64,000 nucleotides of DNA from an uncultured Draconibacterium sp. Lineage in GTDB: Bacteria > Bacteroidota > Bacteroidia > Bacteroidales > Prolixibacteraceae. Positions within the stretch are counted from its first letter, which is position 1, and the number at the start of each line of letters is the position of its first letter. The stretch lies in contig CANLMQ010000005.1 of NCBI GenBank assembly GCA_947492175.1, forward strand, positions 158,011-222,010, given 5' to 3'. The notes under the pieces were generated by a model. It did not search any database. It saw only the letters and a list, made by a program, of their open reading frames with translations, and had not been told where the DNA came from. The position numbers were made by a program, and so were the translations under genes. Below are positions 9,986 to 18,633 of this stretch, piece by piece.

Positions 9986-10441
9986 ATGCGTGTAGTAATT
10001 CAAAAAGTTAAAGAAGCCTCGGTAACAGTTGAGGATAAAAAAATATCAGAAATTAGTAAGGGACTGCTGGTTTTGGTTGGTATTGAAAACAGCGACACTC
10101 TTGAAGACATTGATTATCTGGTAAAAAAAACAACACAACTCCGTGTATTTGATGATGAAAACGGAGTAATGAATCTTTCGGTAAAAGATGTTGCTGGCGA
10201 TATTATTGTAGTAAGCCAGTTTACCTTGCAAGCCAATACAAAAAAAGGCAACCGTCCTTCGTATATTCGTGCTGCACGTCCGGATTTTTCGGTTCCGATG
10301 TATGAAAAATTTGTTGAACAAATGGAACTGGCCATGAATAAAAAAGTGGGAACCGGGCAATTTGGAGCAATGATGAATGTTACATTGATAAACGATGGAC
10401 CTGTAACTATAATTATTGACTCGAAACAGAAAGATTTTTAA
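9986..10441 (+). CDS. dtd: D-aminoacyl-tRNA deacylase
   Basis: The protein has 151 aa from the ATG at 9986 (MRVVIQKVKEASVTVE), the usual length and start; upstream codons are an unrelated extension. Dtd removes D-amino acids (and Gly from tRNA-Ala) mis-attached to tRNA, as a cytoplasmic dimer. The two active-site motifs are present: VSQFTL (~78-83) and NDGPVT with the Gly-cisPro (~137-142). It begins a three-gene run with a MazG-like protein and a YhcH-like protein (gaps of 36 and 2 bases), and is divergent from the TonB receptor. Confidence 0.95.
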   Translation: MRVVIQKVKEASVTVEDKKISEISKGLLVLVGIENSDTLEDIDYLVKKTTQLRVFDDENGVMNLSVKDVAGDIIVVSQFTLQANTKKGNRPSYIRAARPDFSVPMYEKFVEQMELAMNKKVGTGQFGAMMNVTLINDGPVTIIIDSKQKDF

Positions 10442-10477
10442 CTCAGAATTCCCTGTTAAGAATAAACAAAGTTGCTT

Positions 10478-10822
10478 ATGAACGATCAGAAATTGACACT
10501 CGCCGATGCCCAGGAACAAGTTGACAAGTGGATAAAAACTATTGGAGTGAGGTATTTCAGCGAGCTAACCAACATGACAATATTAACCGAAGAAGTTGGT
10601 GAACTGGCACGAATTATGGCGCGAAAATATGGCGACCAGTCATTTAAAAAATCGGACGAAAAATATGATTTGGCAGATGAAATGGCTGATGTACTTTGGG
10701 TGCTTATTTGTTTAGCTAACCAAACCGGAGTGGACTTAAACGAAGCTTTTCTGAAAAATATTGAAAAGAAGACAAACCGCGATAAAGAACGACACAAAAA
10801 CAACAAAAAAATTAACGATTAG
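10478..10822 (+). CDS. MazG-like nucleotide pyrophosphohydrolase
   Basis: The protein has 114 aa from the ATG at 10478. A TTG two codons earlier is less likely. This is an all-alpha NTP-PPase fold. The metal-binding acidic motifs EEVGELAR (~30-37) and DLADEMADVLW (~66-76) match the EExxE...ExxD pattern of MazG-type house-cleaning enzymes, which hydrolyse non-canonical NTPs to NMP and PPi. The C-terminus is very basic and charged. It is co-transcribed with dtd, which also removes wrong building blocks; the exact nucleotide is unknown. Confidence 0.88.
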   Translation: MNDQKLTLADAQEQVDKWIKTIGVRYFSELTNMTILTEEVGELARIMARKYGDQSFKKSDEKYDLADEMADVLWVLICLANQTGVDLNEAFLKNIEKKTNRDKERHKNNKKIND

Positions 10823-10824
10823 AA

Positions 10825-11397
10825 ATGACAGATTTAACTGATCAAATAAATCACATTAATCCTGAAAAATGGACCGATGAAGAAGTATATGCCTGGTTTG
10901 AAAAAGGACAGTGGCTTGAAGGTTGGGAAGCAAAACCGGACGCGTCGATAAACAAAAGAAATTTTGCCATTGCATACCATAAAAATCCAAAACAATGGAA
11001 ACAGGCCTTTTCATTTATTCAACAAACAAATCTTGCAAATCTTACACCCAGCAAAATTGAATTGGATAACAAAAACCTGTTTATTGCTATCGATGAATAC
11101 CAATCGAAAGATAAAAGCCAGACCAAATACGAGGCGCACAAGAAATACATCGACATACAGTACATTATATCCGGCGAAGAACAAATTGGATTATGCACAC
11201 GAAACAAAGCTTCTGTTAGCGAAGGTTACAATCCGGAAACCGATCTTGAATTTTTTAAATACGATGAAGGAGAGTATATAAAAGTAACGCCGGCAAATTT
11301 TGTTATTTTCTTTCCCGACGATTTACACCGGCCGTGTATCAAATTAAACCAATCAGTTGCGGTAAAGAAAATGGTGGTTAAGTTGCTAATATCCTGA
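10825..11397 (+). CDS. YhcH/YjgK/YiaL (DUF386) family protein
   Basis: The protein has 190 aa and starts 2 bases after the MazG-like stop, so the genes are cotranscribed. The C-terminal ~130 residues are the cupin-like YhcH/YiaL domain: YEAHKKYIDIQYIISGEEQI, then FFPDDLHRPC with the usual metal-binding His/Glu set. The ~50-residue N-terminal extension (TDEEVYAWFEKGQWLEGW) is seen in Bacteroidota members. YhcH and its homologues are linked to sialic acid or sugar-acid catabolism, possibly as anomerases, but the true reaction is unsettled. Confidence 0.85.
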   Translation: MTDLTDQINHINPEKWTDEEVYAWFEKGQWLEGWEAKPDASINKRNFAIAYHKNPKQWKQAFSFIQQTNLANLTPSKIELDNKNLFIAIDEYQSKDKSQTKYEAHKKYIDIQYIISGEEQIGLCTRNKASVSEGYNPETDLEFFKYDEGEYIKVTPANFVIFFPDDLHRPCIKLNQSVAVKKMVVKLLIS

Positions 11398-11592
11398 GCG
11401 ATAGTATTGATCATAAATTAGATAAAAAATCAAATAACTATAAAAACGCTCGAATTTTTTACAATCCTTAATGAATTGTTATTCGGTTTTTCTAATTCAT
11501 TATTTTACCTAAATAGTAAGCAGTTATAAAACATTTTTACTTCTTGCATTTACTTGACTTTTCTCGTGCCCAGTTAAAATAAAATTTCTTTA

Positions 11593-11607
11593 TTTTGCTT
11601 AGCAAAA
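11593..11607 (+). promoter_or_regulatory. Palindrome upstream of ilvE (possible operator/promoter)
   Basis: TTTTGC-TTA-GCAAAA is a perfect 6-bp inverted repeat 51 bases before the ilvE ATG. The overlapping TATTTTG resembles a -7 element one base short. The 11398-11658 gap otherwise shows nothing clear. Confidence 0.3.
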
Positions 11608-11658
11608 GTACGATTGTACGCTTTTCACTAGTATAAAACCAAAACGAATTATAATAAA

Positions 11659-12678
11659 ATGGAAAATCTGGACTGGAAAAATCTGGGGTTTGGCTATCGC
11701 GACGCAGACTACAATGTTCGTTGCACGTTTAAAAACGGAGAATGGGGAGAACTCGAAGTAAGTACTTCGAATACCATAAATATTCACATGTCGGCAACGG
11801 CATTACATTACGGACAGGAAGCTTTTGAAGGGCTTAAAGCTTTCCGTGGCAAAGACGGTAAAATCCGTGTTTTCCGAATGGATGAAAATGCCAAACGTAT
11901 GCAAAGTTCTTGCGAAGGAATTTTAATGGCAAAACTTCCGGTTGAAAAATTTGAAGAGGCTGTTCGTATCGCAATTAAAAAGAACGAACGTTTTGTGCCT
12001 CCTTACGAATCGGGTGCCTCGTTGTATATACGTCCGTTATTAATCGGATCAGGTCCGCAAATTGGTGTGGCTCCGGCAGAAGAATATTTATTCGTAGTAT
12101 TTGTTATGCCTGTTGGTCCGTATTTTAAAGAAGGATTTAAACCAACCAACCTTGTAATTATGCGCCAGTTTGACCGTGCAGCACCACAAGGTACCGGAAA
12201 ATACAAAGTTGGCGGTAATTATGCAGCCAGTATGTACGAAGGTAAAAAAGCAAAAGCAAATGGTTTCTCGGCTGTACTTTACCTCGATAGTAAGGAGAAA
12301 AAATACATCGATGAATGTGGTCCGGCCAATTTTTTCGGAATAAAAAACGATACATACATTACACCAGAATCAGACTCAATTCTTCCTTCAATTACCAATA
12401 AAAGTTTGATTGTTTTGGCTGAAGAAATGGGCTTAAAAGTTGAACGGCGCAAAGTTCCGCACGAAGAATTAGTTGAATTTGAAGAAGTAGGTGCCTGCGG
12501 AACTGCAGCAGTAATTTCTCCAATTAAAGGTGTTTACGATGCCGATAACGATAAATGGTTTAAATACGGAAACCAGGAAGAAGCCGGTAAATGGTCGACA
12601 AAATTATACAATAAATTACGCGCCATACAATATGGAGACGAACCCGATACACATGGTTGGGTTAAAATAATTGAATAG
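11659..12678 (+). CDS. ilvE: Branched-chain amino acid aminotransferase
   Basis: The 339-aa cytosolic fold-type IV PLP enzyme transfers the amino group between glutamate and the keto acids of Leu, Ile and Val. Motifs visible are LHYGQEAFEGLKAFRG, the PLP-lysine segment GKYKVGGNYAAS (Lys183), DECGPANFFGI, and GTAAVISPI near the C-terminus. Length and these motifs fit the group II BCAT type also found in eukaryotes. The gene stands alone, with a 261-base leader region and its own terminator, and no ilv/leu genes nearby. Confidence 0.95.
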   Translation: MENLDWKNLGFGYRDADYNVRCTFKNGEWGELEVSTSNTINIHMSATALHYGQEAFEGLKAFRGKDGKIRVFRMDENAKRMQSSCEGILMAKLPVEKFEEAVRIAIKKNERFVPPYESGASLYIRPLLIGSGPQIGVAPAEEYLFVVFVMPVGPYFKEGFKPTNLVIMRQFDRAAPQGTGKYKVGGNYAASMYEGKKAKANGFSAVLYLDSKEKKYIDECGPANFFGIKNDTYITPESDSILPSITNKSLIVLAEEMGLKVERRKVPHEELVEFEEVGACGTAAVISPIKGVYDADNDKWFKYGNQEEAGKWSTKLYNKLRAIQYGDEPDTHGWVKIIE

Positions 12679-12702
12679 AAAACAAACGGTAACAAAATAG
12701 TT

Positions 12703-12740
12703 AAGGGATATCATATTAGTTGATATCCCTTTTATTTTTT
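12703..12740 (+). terminator. ilvE terminator
   Basis: The 11-bp stem AAGGGATATCA / TGATATCCCTT (12703-12713 / 12721-12731) runs into a T-rich tract to 12740. Confidence 0.85.
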
Positions 12741-12790
12741 AAAAAAAATATATGAGCAACCATCCTTTTTAAGGATCAGACGATAAAACG

Positions 12791-13282
12791 TTATTCATCA
12801 ATAATAGAATTACCTTTATTTTCCCACTTTTTTCTGAACTCTTCTATCTCCTGCGAATGTTTTTCCATAAGCTGTTGCCATTCTTTTTGCTGTTCTAACG
12901 ACTGAAATTGTGGAGATCTTCTATTAAAAACAGAATCCGGAAACGATTGAAACTGATTTTGAAAATCCTGCAGTAATTCATCGATATCGGAGATTATTGC
13001 CCAATTCGATTTTCCATGAAACTCCTTAAAAAACTGCTCCATGTCGGGACATTCTTTCCCCGAAGAAAACGGATCATCCGGGAAAAAATACCTTAAAGTA
13101 CTATCTGCCGAAGACCACTGGTGTATATAGGTAGAATCGTATTGAATTAAATTCCCATTTTCGTCGTACTCCTTGTTTACAATAATTTGCTCATCAGGAT
13201 TATTTTCCTTGTTTGTATCCTGCGCAAAAATCTGACTGGCAAAAAACACCAATCCGGTTATTACAAAAACAATCTTCTTCAT
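12791..13282 (-). CDS. Exported hypothetical protein, 163 aa
   Basis: A clear signal peptide (MKKIVFVITGLVFFASQIFAQ) leads a small periplasmic protein. The mature part is acidic and Gln/Glu-rich. It has an N-terminal segment with a YDENGNLIQYDSTY phrase typical of Bacteroidota exported proteins, and a helical C-terminus (QFQSLEQQKEWQQLMEKHSQEIEEF) likely to form a coiled coil. I do not recognise a family. It is divergent from the neighbouring ECF sigma gene (211-base gap) and could be part of the same stress response, but no matching promoter is visible on its strand. Confidence 0.65.
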   Translation of the reverse strand: MKKIVFVITGLVFFASQIFAQDTNKENNPDEQIIVNKEYDENGNLIQYDSTYIHQWSSADSTLRYFFPDDPFSSGKECPDMEQFFKEFHGKSNWAIISDIDELLQDFQNQFQSFPDSVFNRRSPQFQSLEQQKEWQQLMEKHSQEIEEFRKKWENKGNSIIDE

Positions 13283-13438
13283 GGCTATTTTTTATTGTAA
13301 AAATAATGCATTGAAGAGTAAACAAGTTTTAAAAAGCATTAAAAGGCGTTAACAGGTACCACTGCCACTTATATAAAACATTAGCCAGTTCATTTTAATA
13401 TCGCCGGAGAGTTTTTTGAAAATTAAATTGGGCTCGGC

Positions 13439-13467
13439 TGTAACATCCCGCTAACTTGTCCGTCCTA
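13439..13467 (+). promoter_or_regulatory. ECF-type promoter of the sigma factor operon
   Basis: TGTAAC (13439-13444) is followed, with 16 bases between AAC and CGTC, by CGTCCTA (13461-13467). AAC...CGTC is the hallmark of ECF sigma promoters and suggests autoregulation. The expected start of transcription is ~13474, about 20 bases before the ATG at 13494. Confidence 0.7.
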
Positions 13468-13493
13468 TTAACGGAACAGGGTTCAGAAAACAA

Positions 13494-13979
13494 ATGACAA
13501 TAAACGAATACAACCAGGCCGTTAATGACTTTTCAGACCGTTTATACAGGTTTGTTTTAAAAAGTATTAAAGATGTGCACAAAGCTGAAGATATTGTGCA
13601 GGACAGTTACGAGAAGTTGTGGAAAAATGTGGATAATGTAGATGGAAACAAAGTAAAATCATACCTTTTCACAACTGCTTATCACACCATGATTGATCGT
13701 ATTCGTAAAGAAAAACGTTCGTCGCTTACCGAGGACTTGAATATACCCGAGGAAAGCCATGAAAACAATTATTCAGATTTGGAAGAAGTACTAAAAGAAG
13801 CAGTTAACCGATTGCCAGAAATACAGCGAATGGTTTTGCTTCTGAGAGATTACGAGGGATACAATTACAACGAAATTGGCGAACTAACAAAATTAAGCGA
13901 ATCGCAGGTAAAAGTATATATTTACCGGGCGAGGGTATTTTTGAAAAAATATATTGGAAGCATTGAAGCAGTTGCATAA
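13494..13979 (+). CDS. ECF RNA polymerase sigma factor
   Basis: The 161-aa protein has a sigma region 2 (~10-75: DRLYRFVLKSIKDVHKAEDIVQDSYEKLW) and a region 4 helix-turn-helix (~105-155: LPEIQRMVLLLRDYEGYNYNEIGELTKLSESQVKVYIYRAR). There is no region 3, so it is a group IV sigma factor. It is followed 94 bases later by a membrane anti-sigma-like gene and then a barrel gene whose promoter has the same AAC-N17-CGTC pattern, so an envelope-stress regulon is likely. Confidence 0.92.
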   Translation: MTINEYNQAVNDFSDRLYRFVLKSIKDVHKAEDIVQDSYEKLWKNVDNVDGNKVKSYLFTTAYHTMIDRIRKEKRSSLTEDLNIPEESHENNYSDLEEVLKEAVNRLPEIQRMVLLLRDYEGYNYNEIGELTKLSESQVKVYIYRARVFLKKYIGSIEAVA

Positions 13980-14073
13980 TGAAACGAACATGACACTTTT
14001 ATGCCACATAAGTATATAATTAAAATCATGAGAGTTCCATCTTATACCTTTAATAACAAGCAATTTTAATAAG

Positions 14074-15126
14074 ATGAAAATTAACAGGAATAATTACGAA
14101 GCGTTTTTTATTGATTATCTGGAGGGAAATCTGGATGAACGTTTGGTGGACAACTTCCTGGAGTTCATCAAACTAAATCCCGACTTAAAAGAAGAACTGG
14201 CTCTTTTTGAATCCGGGTCTGCTGCAGTACCCGAAAATATCTCATTCTCAAAAAAAGAAACGCTTTACAAAGAAAAATACGACTCGGAAAAAGAATTCGA
14301 AAATGCGGCCATTGCCAGCCTTGAAGGAGACATTTCTGCAAACGAAAAATTCGAATTTGAAGTTTATTTAGCCGAACACCCTGAAAAGAAAAAAGAGGCT
14401 GCTCTATATGCAAAAACCAAACTCAAAGCTGACGAATCCATTCTTTTTGCAAAAAGGAAAAAATTATATCGTACATCACGTGGTAAAATAGTTTTGTTGT
14501 GGGCAGGCAGAGCGGCTGCCGTTTTAATTCTGGCTTTTGCCTTTTTTACGTTAACCAATAGGAACATTAATGAAGTTATTCCTGATAACCAACTGGCAAA
14601 AGTAGAAGACAACAAAATAAATCAAAAGGAACATCCGGTTAATAAAATTAAAGAGGAACCGATTGAAGAAAAGAAAAAAGTACGTTCGAAAAAGCCGGAA
14701 ATAACACCTAAACAGGAGCTTAAAAAAACGGATGATGATGAAAAGCAATCACCGAAAAGCATTCGTGAAACTACAAGAGGAAGACTTGAAGAAGACGATC
14801 TGGTCCAAACTCGTATTCCTGTAGAAATTCCAAATGAAATGAAAACTATTTCTGCCTCACTCGATGTTCAGGTTCCAAAAGCAAAAATGGCAACAATGTA
14901 TCTGGTTTATCCGGATGAATACTACGATGATGAAGTGTTACTGGCTGATAAAGTAATAGAAAAGATCAACCTTGGAAAAATAACCAGGGCAGGATTAAAC
15001 CTGGCAAGCAGCATTTCGAATGAAAAATTTACCTACGAGACTGACGAAGACGGAAAAGTTGTTGAATACAATTATGATTCGCGCTTACTTGCTTTTTCAA
15101 TTCCCGGAAAAAGAGCCAGACCATAG
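14074..15126 (+). CDS. Membrane-bound anti-sigma-like protein with duplicated N-terminal module
   Basis: The 350-aa protein has one transmembrane helix at ~142-162 (VLLWAGRAAAVLILAFAFFTL). The cytoplasmic N-half holds two similar helical modules, ~6-46 (FFIDYLEG...LNPDLKEELALF) and ~72-115 (AIASLEG...AEHPEKKKEAALY), each with an LEG turn and a P-D/E-x-K-x-E-x-AL motif, as in anti-sigma binding domains of Bacteroidota. After the helix come a Lys/Glu-rich linker (~175-245) and a periplasmic tail. Its place after the ECF sigma gene suggests that it holds that sigma factor at the membrane. The function is inferred from context. Confidence 0.75.
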   Translation: MKINRNNYEAFFIDYLEGNLDERLVDNFLEFIKLNPDLKEELALFESGSAAVPENISFSKKETLYKEKYDSEKEFENAAIASLEGDISANEKFEFEVYLAEHPEKKKEAALYAKTKLKADESILFAKRKKLYRTSRGKIVLLWAGRAAAVLILAFAFFTLTNRNINEVIPDNQLAKVEDNKINQKEHPVNKIKEEPIEEKKKVRSKKPEITPKQELKKTDDDEKQSPKSIRETTRGRLEEDDLVQTRIPVEIPNEMKTISASLDVQVPKAKMATMYLVYPDEYYDDEVLLADKVIEKINLGKITRAGLNLASSISNEKFTYETDEDGKVVEYNYDSRLLAFSIPGKRARP

Positions 15127-15152
15127 TAAAATCAACTCCACATCATATTAAT

Positions 15153-15179
15153 AAAGAGGCACATACCGCCTCTTTTTTT
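15153..15179 (+). terminator. Terminator of the sigma/anti-sigma operon
   Basis: The stem AAAGAGGC / GCCTCTTT (15153-15160 / 15168-15175) ends in T to 15179. It separates the barrel gene into its own transcript. Confidence 0.85.
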
Positions 15180-15250
15180 GTATACTCAATGCAGATACCT
15201 TTTCTGGGATTTTGACGAATTTATTTTTTTCACCTTTTTAAACACAGGCC

Positions 15251-15277
15251 TGTAACTTTTGAGTAAGGCTCACCGTC
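15251..15277 (+). promoter_or_regulatory. ECF-type promoter of the outer-membrane barrel gene
   Basis: TGTAAC (15251-15256) and CGTC (15274-15277) with 17 bases between AAC and CGTC repeat the pattern in front of the sigma gene 1.8 kb upstream. The barrel gene is therefore a likely direct target of that sigma factor. Confidence 0.6.
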
Positions 15278-15339
15278 ACAGCTTCAGAGACACTTAAACA
15301 AGTGATAATAAAGAGCAGAAAAACAAAAACACTTAAATT

Positions 15340-16269
15340 ATGAAACAGTTTTTTATTTTAATAGTATGCTGTGCGTTAACCGCAAATCTCTTCGCACAAA
15401 CCGACACTACCAAGGTTAAAGTTCTGAAAAAGAATGTAGTCACCGTTATTGAAAATGACGACAATGTACACGTAAAAGTTGGAGAAGACCGTGGTGTTGA
15501 AGTTATTACCGACGATTGGGGAGATACTACACATGTAAGAGTTGGCCGCCGCACTTTTAAAGTTATCGAAGGAAACAACGGAACTTATGTGAAAGTTGAA
15601 AAAGGTACCAAACAAAAAAAGTGGTCTGGTAGTTTTAATCCGCACTGGGGCGGGTTGGAAGTTGGTGTAAATATTATGACCAACGCTGACTATTCCATGT
15701 ACAATTCTGATTACGAATTTATGGATCTGAATCCCGGAAAATCATTATCATGGAATTTAAACCTTGCAGAATATGCTTTTACCAACGAGCGAAAAAACTT
15801 TGGCGTTGTAACCGGAGTTGGCTTTAGCTTTAACGACTATGCTTTTAACGATCCCATCACCCTTGAAAAAGAAAGTGTATCAGGAAAGGTAAATCCGGTT
15901 CCACTGGGCGTTGATGCTGATGGCCGTGCCATAAAAAAATCGAAATTACATGTAAATTACCTTACAGTTCCTTTAATGCTTGAAGTAAAAACTCCGCTAC
16001 GTATGGGTAGTTCCCGTTTATATCTGGCCGGTGGTGTAATCGGTGGACTTTATCTGGGTTCTCACACAAAATACAAATGGGAAAAAGGCGATAAAGTAAA
16101 ATCAAAAAGCGGTGTTAATGTCAATCAATGGAAATACGAACTTACCGGTCGTATCGGTTTTGGCGATTTCTGTGTATTTGCCAACTACAGTATGTCGCCC
16201 TTATTTAAAGATGGACGCGGACCTGAGGTTCATCCGCTTATGATAGGTATTTCTTTCCCGAATATTTAA
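15340..16269 (+). CDS. Outer-membrane beta-barrel protein (PorT-like), 309 aa
   Basis: The signal peptide is MKQFFILIVCCALTANLFAQ. Residues ~25-85 have repeated short beta segments rich in Val, Asp and Thr (VKVLKKNVVTVIENDDNVHV, GVEVITDDWGDTTHVRVG). Residues ~95-309 look like an outer-membrane barrel: alternating strands, a GLEVGVNIM start, YLTVPLMLEVKTP, GGVIGGLYLGS, and a short ending LMIGISFPNI. It is a probable target of the upstream ECF sigma factor. The function is unknown; a role in envelope homeostasis is inferred from regulation only. Confidence 0.75.
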   Translation: MKQFFILIVCCALTANLFAQTDTTKVKVLKKNVVTVIENDDNVHVKVGEDRGVEVITDDWGDTTHVRVGRRTFKVIEGNNGTYVKVEKGTKQKKWSGSFNPHWGGLEVGVNIMTNADYSMYNSDYEFMDLNPGKSLSWNLNLAEYAFTNERKNFGVVTGVGFSFNDYAFNDPITLEKESVSGKVNPVPLGVDADGRAIKKSKLHVNYLTVPLMLEVKTPLRMGSSRLYLAGGVIGGLYLGSHTKYKWEKGDKVKSKSGVNVNQWKYELTGRIGFGDFCVFANYSMSPLFKDGRGPEVHPLMIGISFPNI

Positions 16270-16292
16270 AAACAAAAAACATATTCAGCATT

Positions 16293-16322
16293 TCCCTGGC
16301 AACTTTGCCGGGGATTTTTTTT
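16293..16322 (+). terminator. Terminator of the barrel gene
   Basis: The stem TCCCTGGCAA / TTGCCGGGGA (one G-U pair; 16293-16302 / 16305-16314) is followed by eight T. Confidence 0.85.
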
Positions 16323-16354
16323 GAATTCATCCCGGCTTCAGGTATTTTTAGTTT

Positions 16355-16951
16355 ATGGAACTAATTCGGGGACTTACACTTTTAGCATTTGTTTTCTTTG
16401 GCTTTCAAATTATTTATAAACAACAGAAAATCAAGAAAAAAGGAATTCAGGTCTCCACTAATGAACCCGGTATAAAAACTTATTTCATTTCGTTTCTGTT
16501 GCTCCTTTTTTTTGTAATTTTTACAACTGAACTTGTCAGCCAGGTTTTCCAAAATTCGTTTTCGTTACTACCTGCTTTTTTGCAGAATGCTTTCTGTCAC
16601 TCAAATTTTCTGACTGTGATTGGTGCAATTACGGTTATCCTTTCGGTAGTTTCTATGCATTTTACTTTGTCGGCTTTTAAAACTTCTTTACGTTTTGGTT
16701 TAAATGCCAACAACCTGGGAAAACTAATAACAACAGGTATATTTTCACGGTCGCGAAATCCGTTTTTTATTTCAATTGTATTACAGTTTTTGGGAATCAC
16801 CCTTGTCTTCCCCACTTTATTTTTTGCAACAATCACCTTCCTTTCAGTAATATCAATACACTTCTTTATTCTGAATGAAGAAAAATTTATGCTGCAAAAC
16901 TACGGGGATGAATACAAAAAATATACACATCAGGTAAGAAGATACTTTTAA
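16355..16951 (+). CDS. Isoprenylcysteine/phospholipid methyltransferase-like membrane protein
   Basis: The 198-aa protein has about five hydrophobic helices (~2-20, 43-65, 85-112, 138-175). The C-terminal part carries the PEMT/ICMT-type signature: GIFSRSRNPFFIS, a Glu pair in LNEEKFMLQNYGDEY, then YKKYTHQVRRYF at the very end. These motifs bind S-adenosylmethionine at the membrane face. The methyl acceptor is unknown and could be a lipid or a prenylated group. It is preceded by a terminator and convergent with the amidohydrolase gene. Confidence 0.75.
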   Translation: MELIRGLTLLAFVFFGFQIIYKQQKIKKKGIQVSTNEPGIKTYFISFLLLLFFVIFTTELVSQVFQNSFSLLPAFLQNAFCHSNFLTVIGAITVILSVVSMHFTLSAFKTSLRFGLNANNLGKLITTGIFSRSRNPFFISIVLQFLGITLVFPTLFFATITFLSVISIHFFILNEEKFMLQNYGDEYKKYTHQVRRYF

Positions 16952-16974
16952 ACACGGGCTACTTATCTTTCAGG

Positions 16975-18612
16975 CTAGAGTTCAAACACCTTTTCTCCGG
17001 CAATCCATGTACTTTGAATTTTAGTGTCCAATACTTCTTGTGGCGAAGCTGTCATTAAATCGGTATCAAGAATTATAAAATCGGCCCACATTCCCGGTTT
17101 CAGGTTTCCCTTTTCATTTTCTTCGAAGGATGCTTTTGCCGCCCAGGTTGTCATTGAACGCAAGGTCTGTTCGCGGGTTAATCCCTCTTCTGTTCGCCAG
17201 CCACCCTTGGGCCAGCCATTATGATCGATACGAAAAACTGAAGCATAAAACGTAAACAGCGGCTCGATGTTTTCAACCGGGAAATCGGTTCCATTTGGCA
17301 GCCACCCCAGTTGTTTTAAAAGAGTTTGGTACGAGTAGGCACCTTTTATCCGTTCATCTCCCAGTCTGTCGGCAGCCCATTCCATATCGCTTGTACAGTG
17401 TGTTGCCTGAATAGATGGAACAATTGAATACCTGCCAAACTTTTTAAAATCATCAGGATGAATAATTTGTGAATGTTCGATACGCCAGCGTCGATCGTTT
17501 TTTACCTTTAAAAATGTGCTGTAAGTATCCAATACCAGCCGGTTGCCACCATCGCCAATGGCATGCGTTGCCACAATATAATTATTGTTGTAAGCCAGTT
17601 GGCATATTTTGTTGTAATATTCCTGTCCGGCAATTTGCAGACCTTTGTTTCCCGGATCATCCGAATAATCTTCCAACAACAAAGCACCTCTCGATCCGAG
17701 TGCGCCATCGGCATATATTTTTACTGTACAAACATTAAGTTTATCCGTTTTATAAATTCCTCTTTTTACAAAGTATTCAAAATTCTCTTCAGAAGGATCA
17801 AGCATGGCATTAATTCGCATTTTCAACTCGCCGTCCTTTTGCATTTTATCGATTAGCAAAACAGTATTTTTACCTAATCCACAATCTGTTACCGAAGTCA
17901 GTCCCGCTGCAAAACAGTTCTTTTGCGCTTCCAGCAATCCTTTTTTTTGTTGCTCTTCTGAAATACCAGGAATATATTTAGTTACCAGACTTTCGGCATT
18001 GTCGACTAAAATTCCGGTTGGTTCGCCATTTGCAAGAAGTACATCTCCGCCCGGCGTTTTCGATTTTGAAGTTACACCGGCAATTTCCAAAGCTTTAGAG
18101 TTGCACCATACCGCATGACCGTCAACACGAACAAGACAAACCGGAATATCAGGAAACAGCTCATCCAAACCTTCTTTTGTTGGAAATTCCTTCACATCCC
18201 AATCGTTTTGATCCCAGCTGCGACCAAGTACCCACTCGCCTCCAAATTTGTCGTGATGCTTTTTTAAGATCTGATAAATTTCTTCAGGATTTTGAGTTCC
18301 GCGTAAATCGGCATACTGCATTAAATTTACGCCATAACCATTAAAATGACAGTGGGCATCGTTAAAACCGGGATATATAAATTTTCCTTTGGCATCAACT
18401 GTATTTACTGCCCGATACTTTTTCTCAATCTCTTTGTTGGTTCCAATAGCTACTATTTTGCCATTTGCAACCGCAAAGCTTTCGGCTGTCGAAAAGTCTT
18501 CATCAATCAAATAAACTTTGGCATTGGTTATTACCAAATCAACTTTTCCCTTTTGAGTACATGAATTCATCATAAACAAGAGCAAAACAAAAACAAACAG
18601 TACATTTTTCAT
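16975..18612 (-). CDS. Amidohydrolase 3 (YtcJ-like) lipoprotein
   Basis: The protein has 545 aa from the ATG at 18612, chosen because MKNVLFVFVLLLFMMNSC is a lipoprotein signal with Cys18; the frame has 8 codons more. It is a metal-dependent hydrolase: composite beta domain start LVITNAKVYLIDEDF, metal motif YPGFNDAHCHF, a Lys in VKIYADGALGSRG, H in ATHAIGDGG and IEHSQ, and a late Asp in PNGTDFPVE. YtcJ-like proteins hydrolyse amide or ester bonds of unknown substrates. The lipoprotein signal puts it outside the cytoplasm. It has its own divergent promoter. Confidence 0.88.
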   Translation of the reverse strand: MKNVLFVFVLLLFMMNSCTQKGKVDLVITNAKVYLIDEDFSTAESFAVANGKIVAIGTNKEIEKKYRAVNTVDAKGKFIYPGFNDAHCHFNGYGVNLMQYADLRGTQNPEEIYQILKKHHDKFGGEWVLGRSWDQNDWDVKEFPTKEGLDELFPDIPVCLVRVDGHAVWCNSKALEIAGVTSKSKTPGGDVLLANGEPTGILVDNAESLVTKYIPGISEEQQKKGLLEAQKNCFAAGLTSVTDCGLGKNTVLLIDKMQKDGELKMRINAMLDPSEENFEYFVKRGIYKTDKLNVCTVKIYADGALGSRGALLLEDYSDDPGNKGLQIAGQEYYNKICQLAYNNNYIVATHAIGDGGNRLVLDTYSTFLKVKNDRRWRIEHSQIIHPDDFKKFGRYSIVPSIQATHCTSDMEWAADRLGDERIKGAYSYQTLLKQLGWLPNGTDFPVENIEPLFTFYASVFRIDHNGWPKGGWRTEEGLTREQTLRSMTTWAAKASFEENEKGNLKPGMWADFIILDTDLMTASPQEVLDTKIQSTWIAGEKVFEL

Positions 18613-18633
18613 GTTAAACCTTTTAGCTAAAAA

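Noticed and set aside
14477..14482. CACGTG as another parS site
   Set aside because: The flanks (TACAT / GTAAA) lack the TGTTT/AAACA arms; only the central six bases match.
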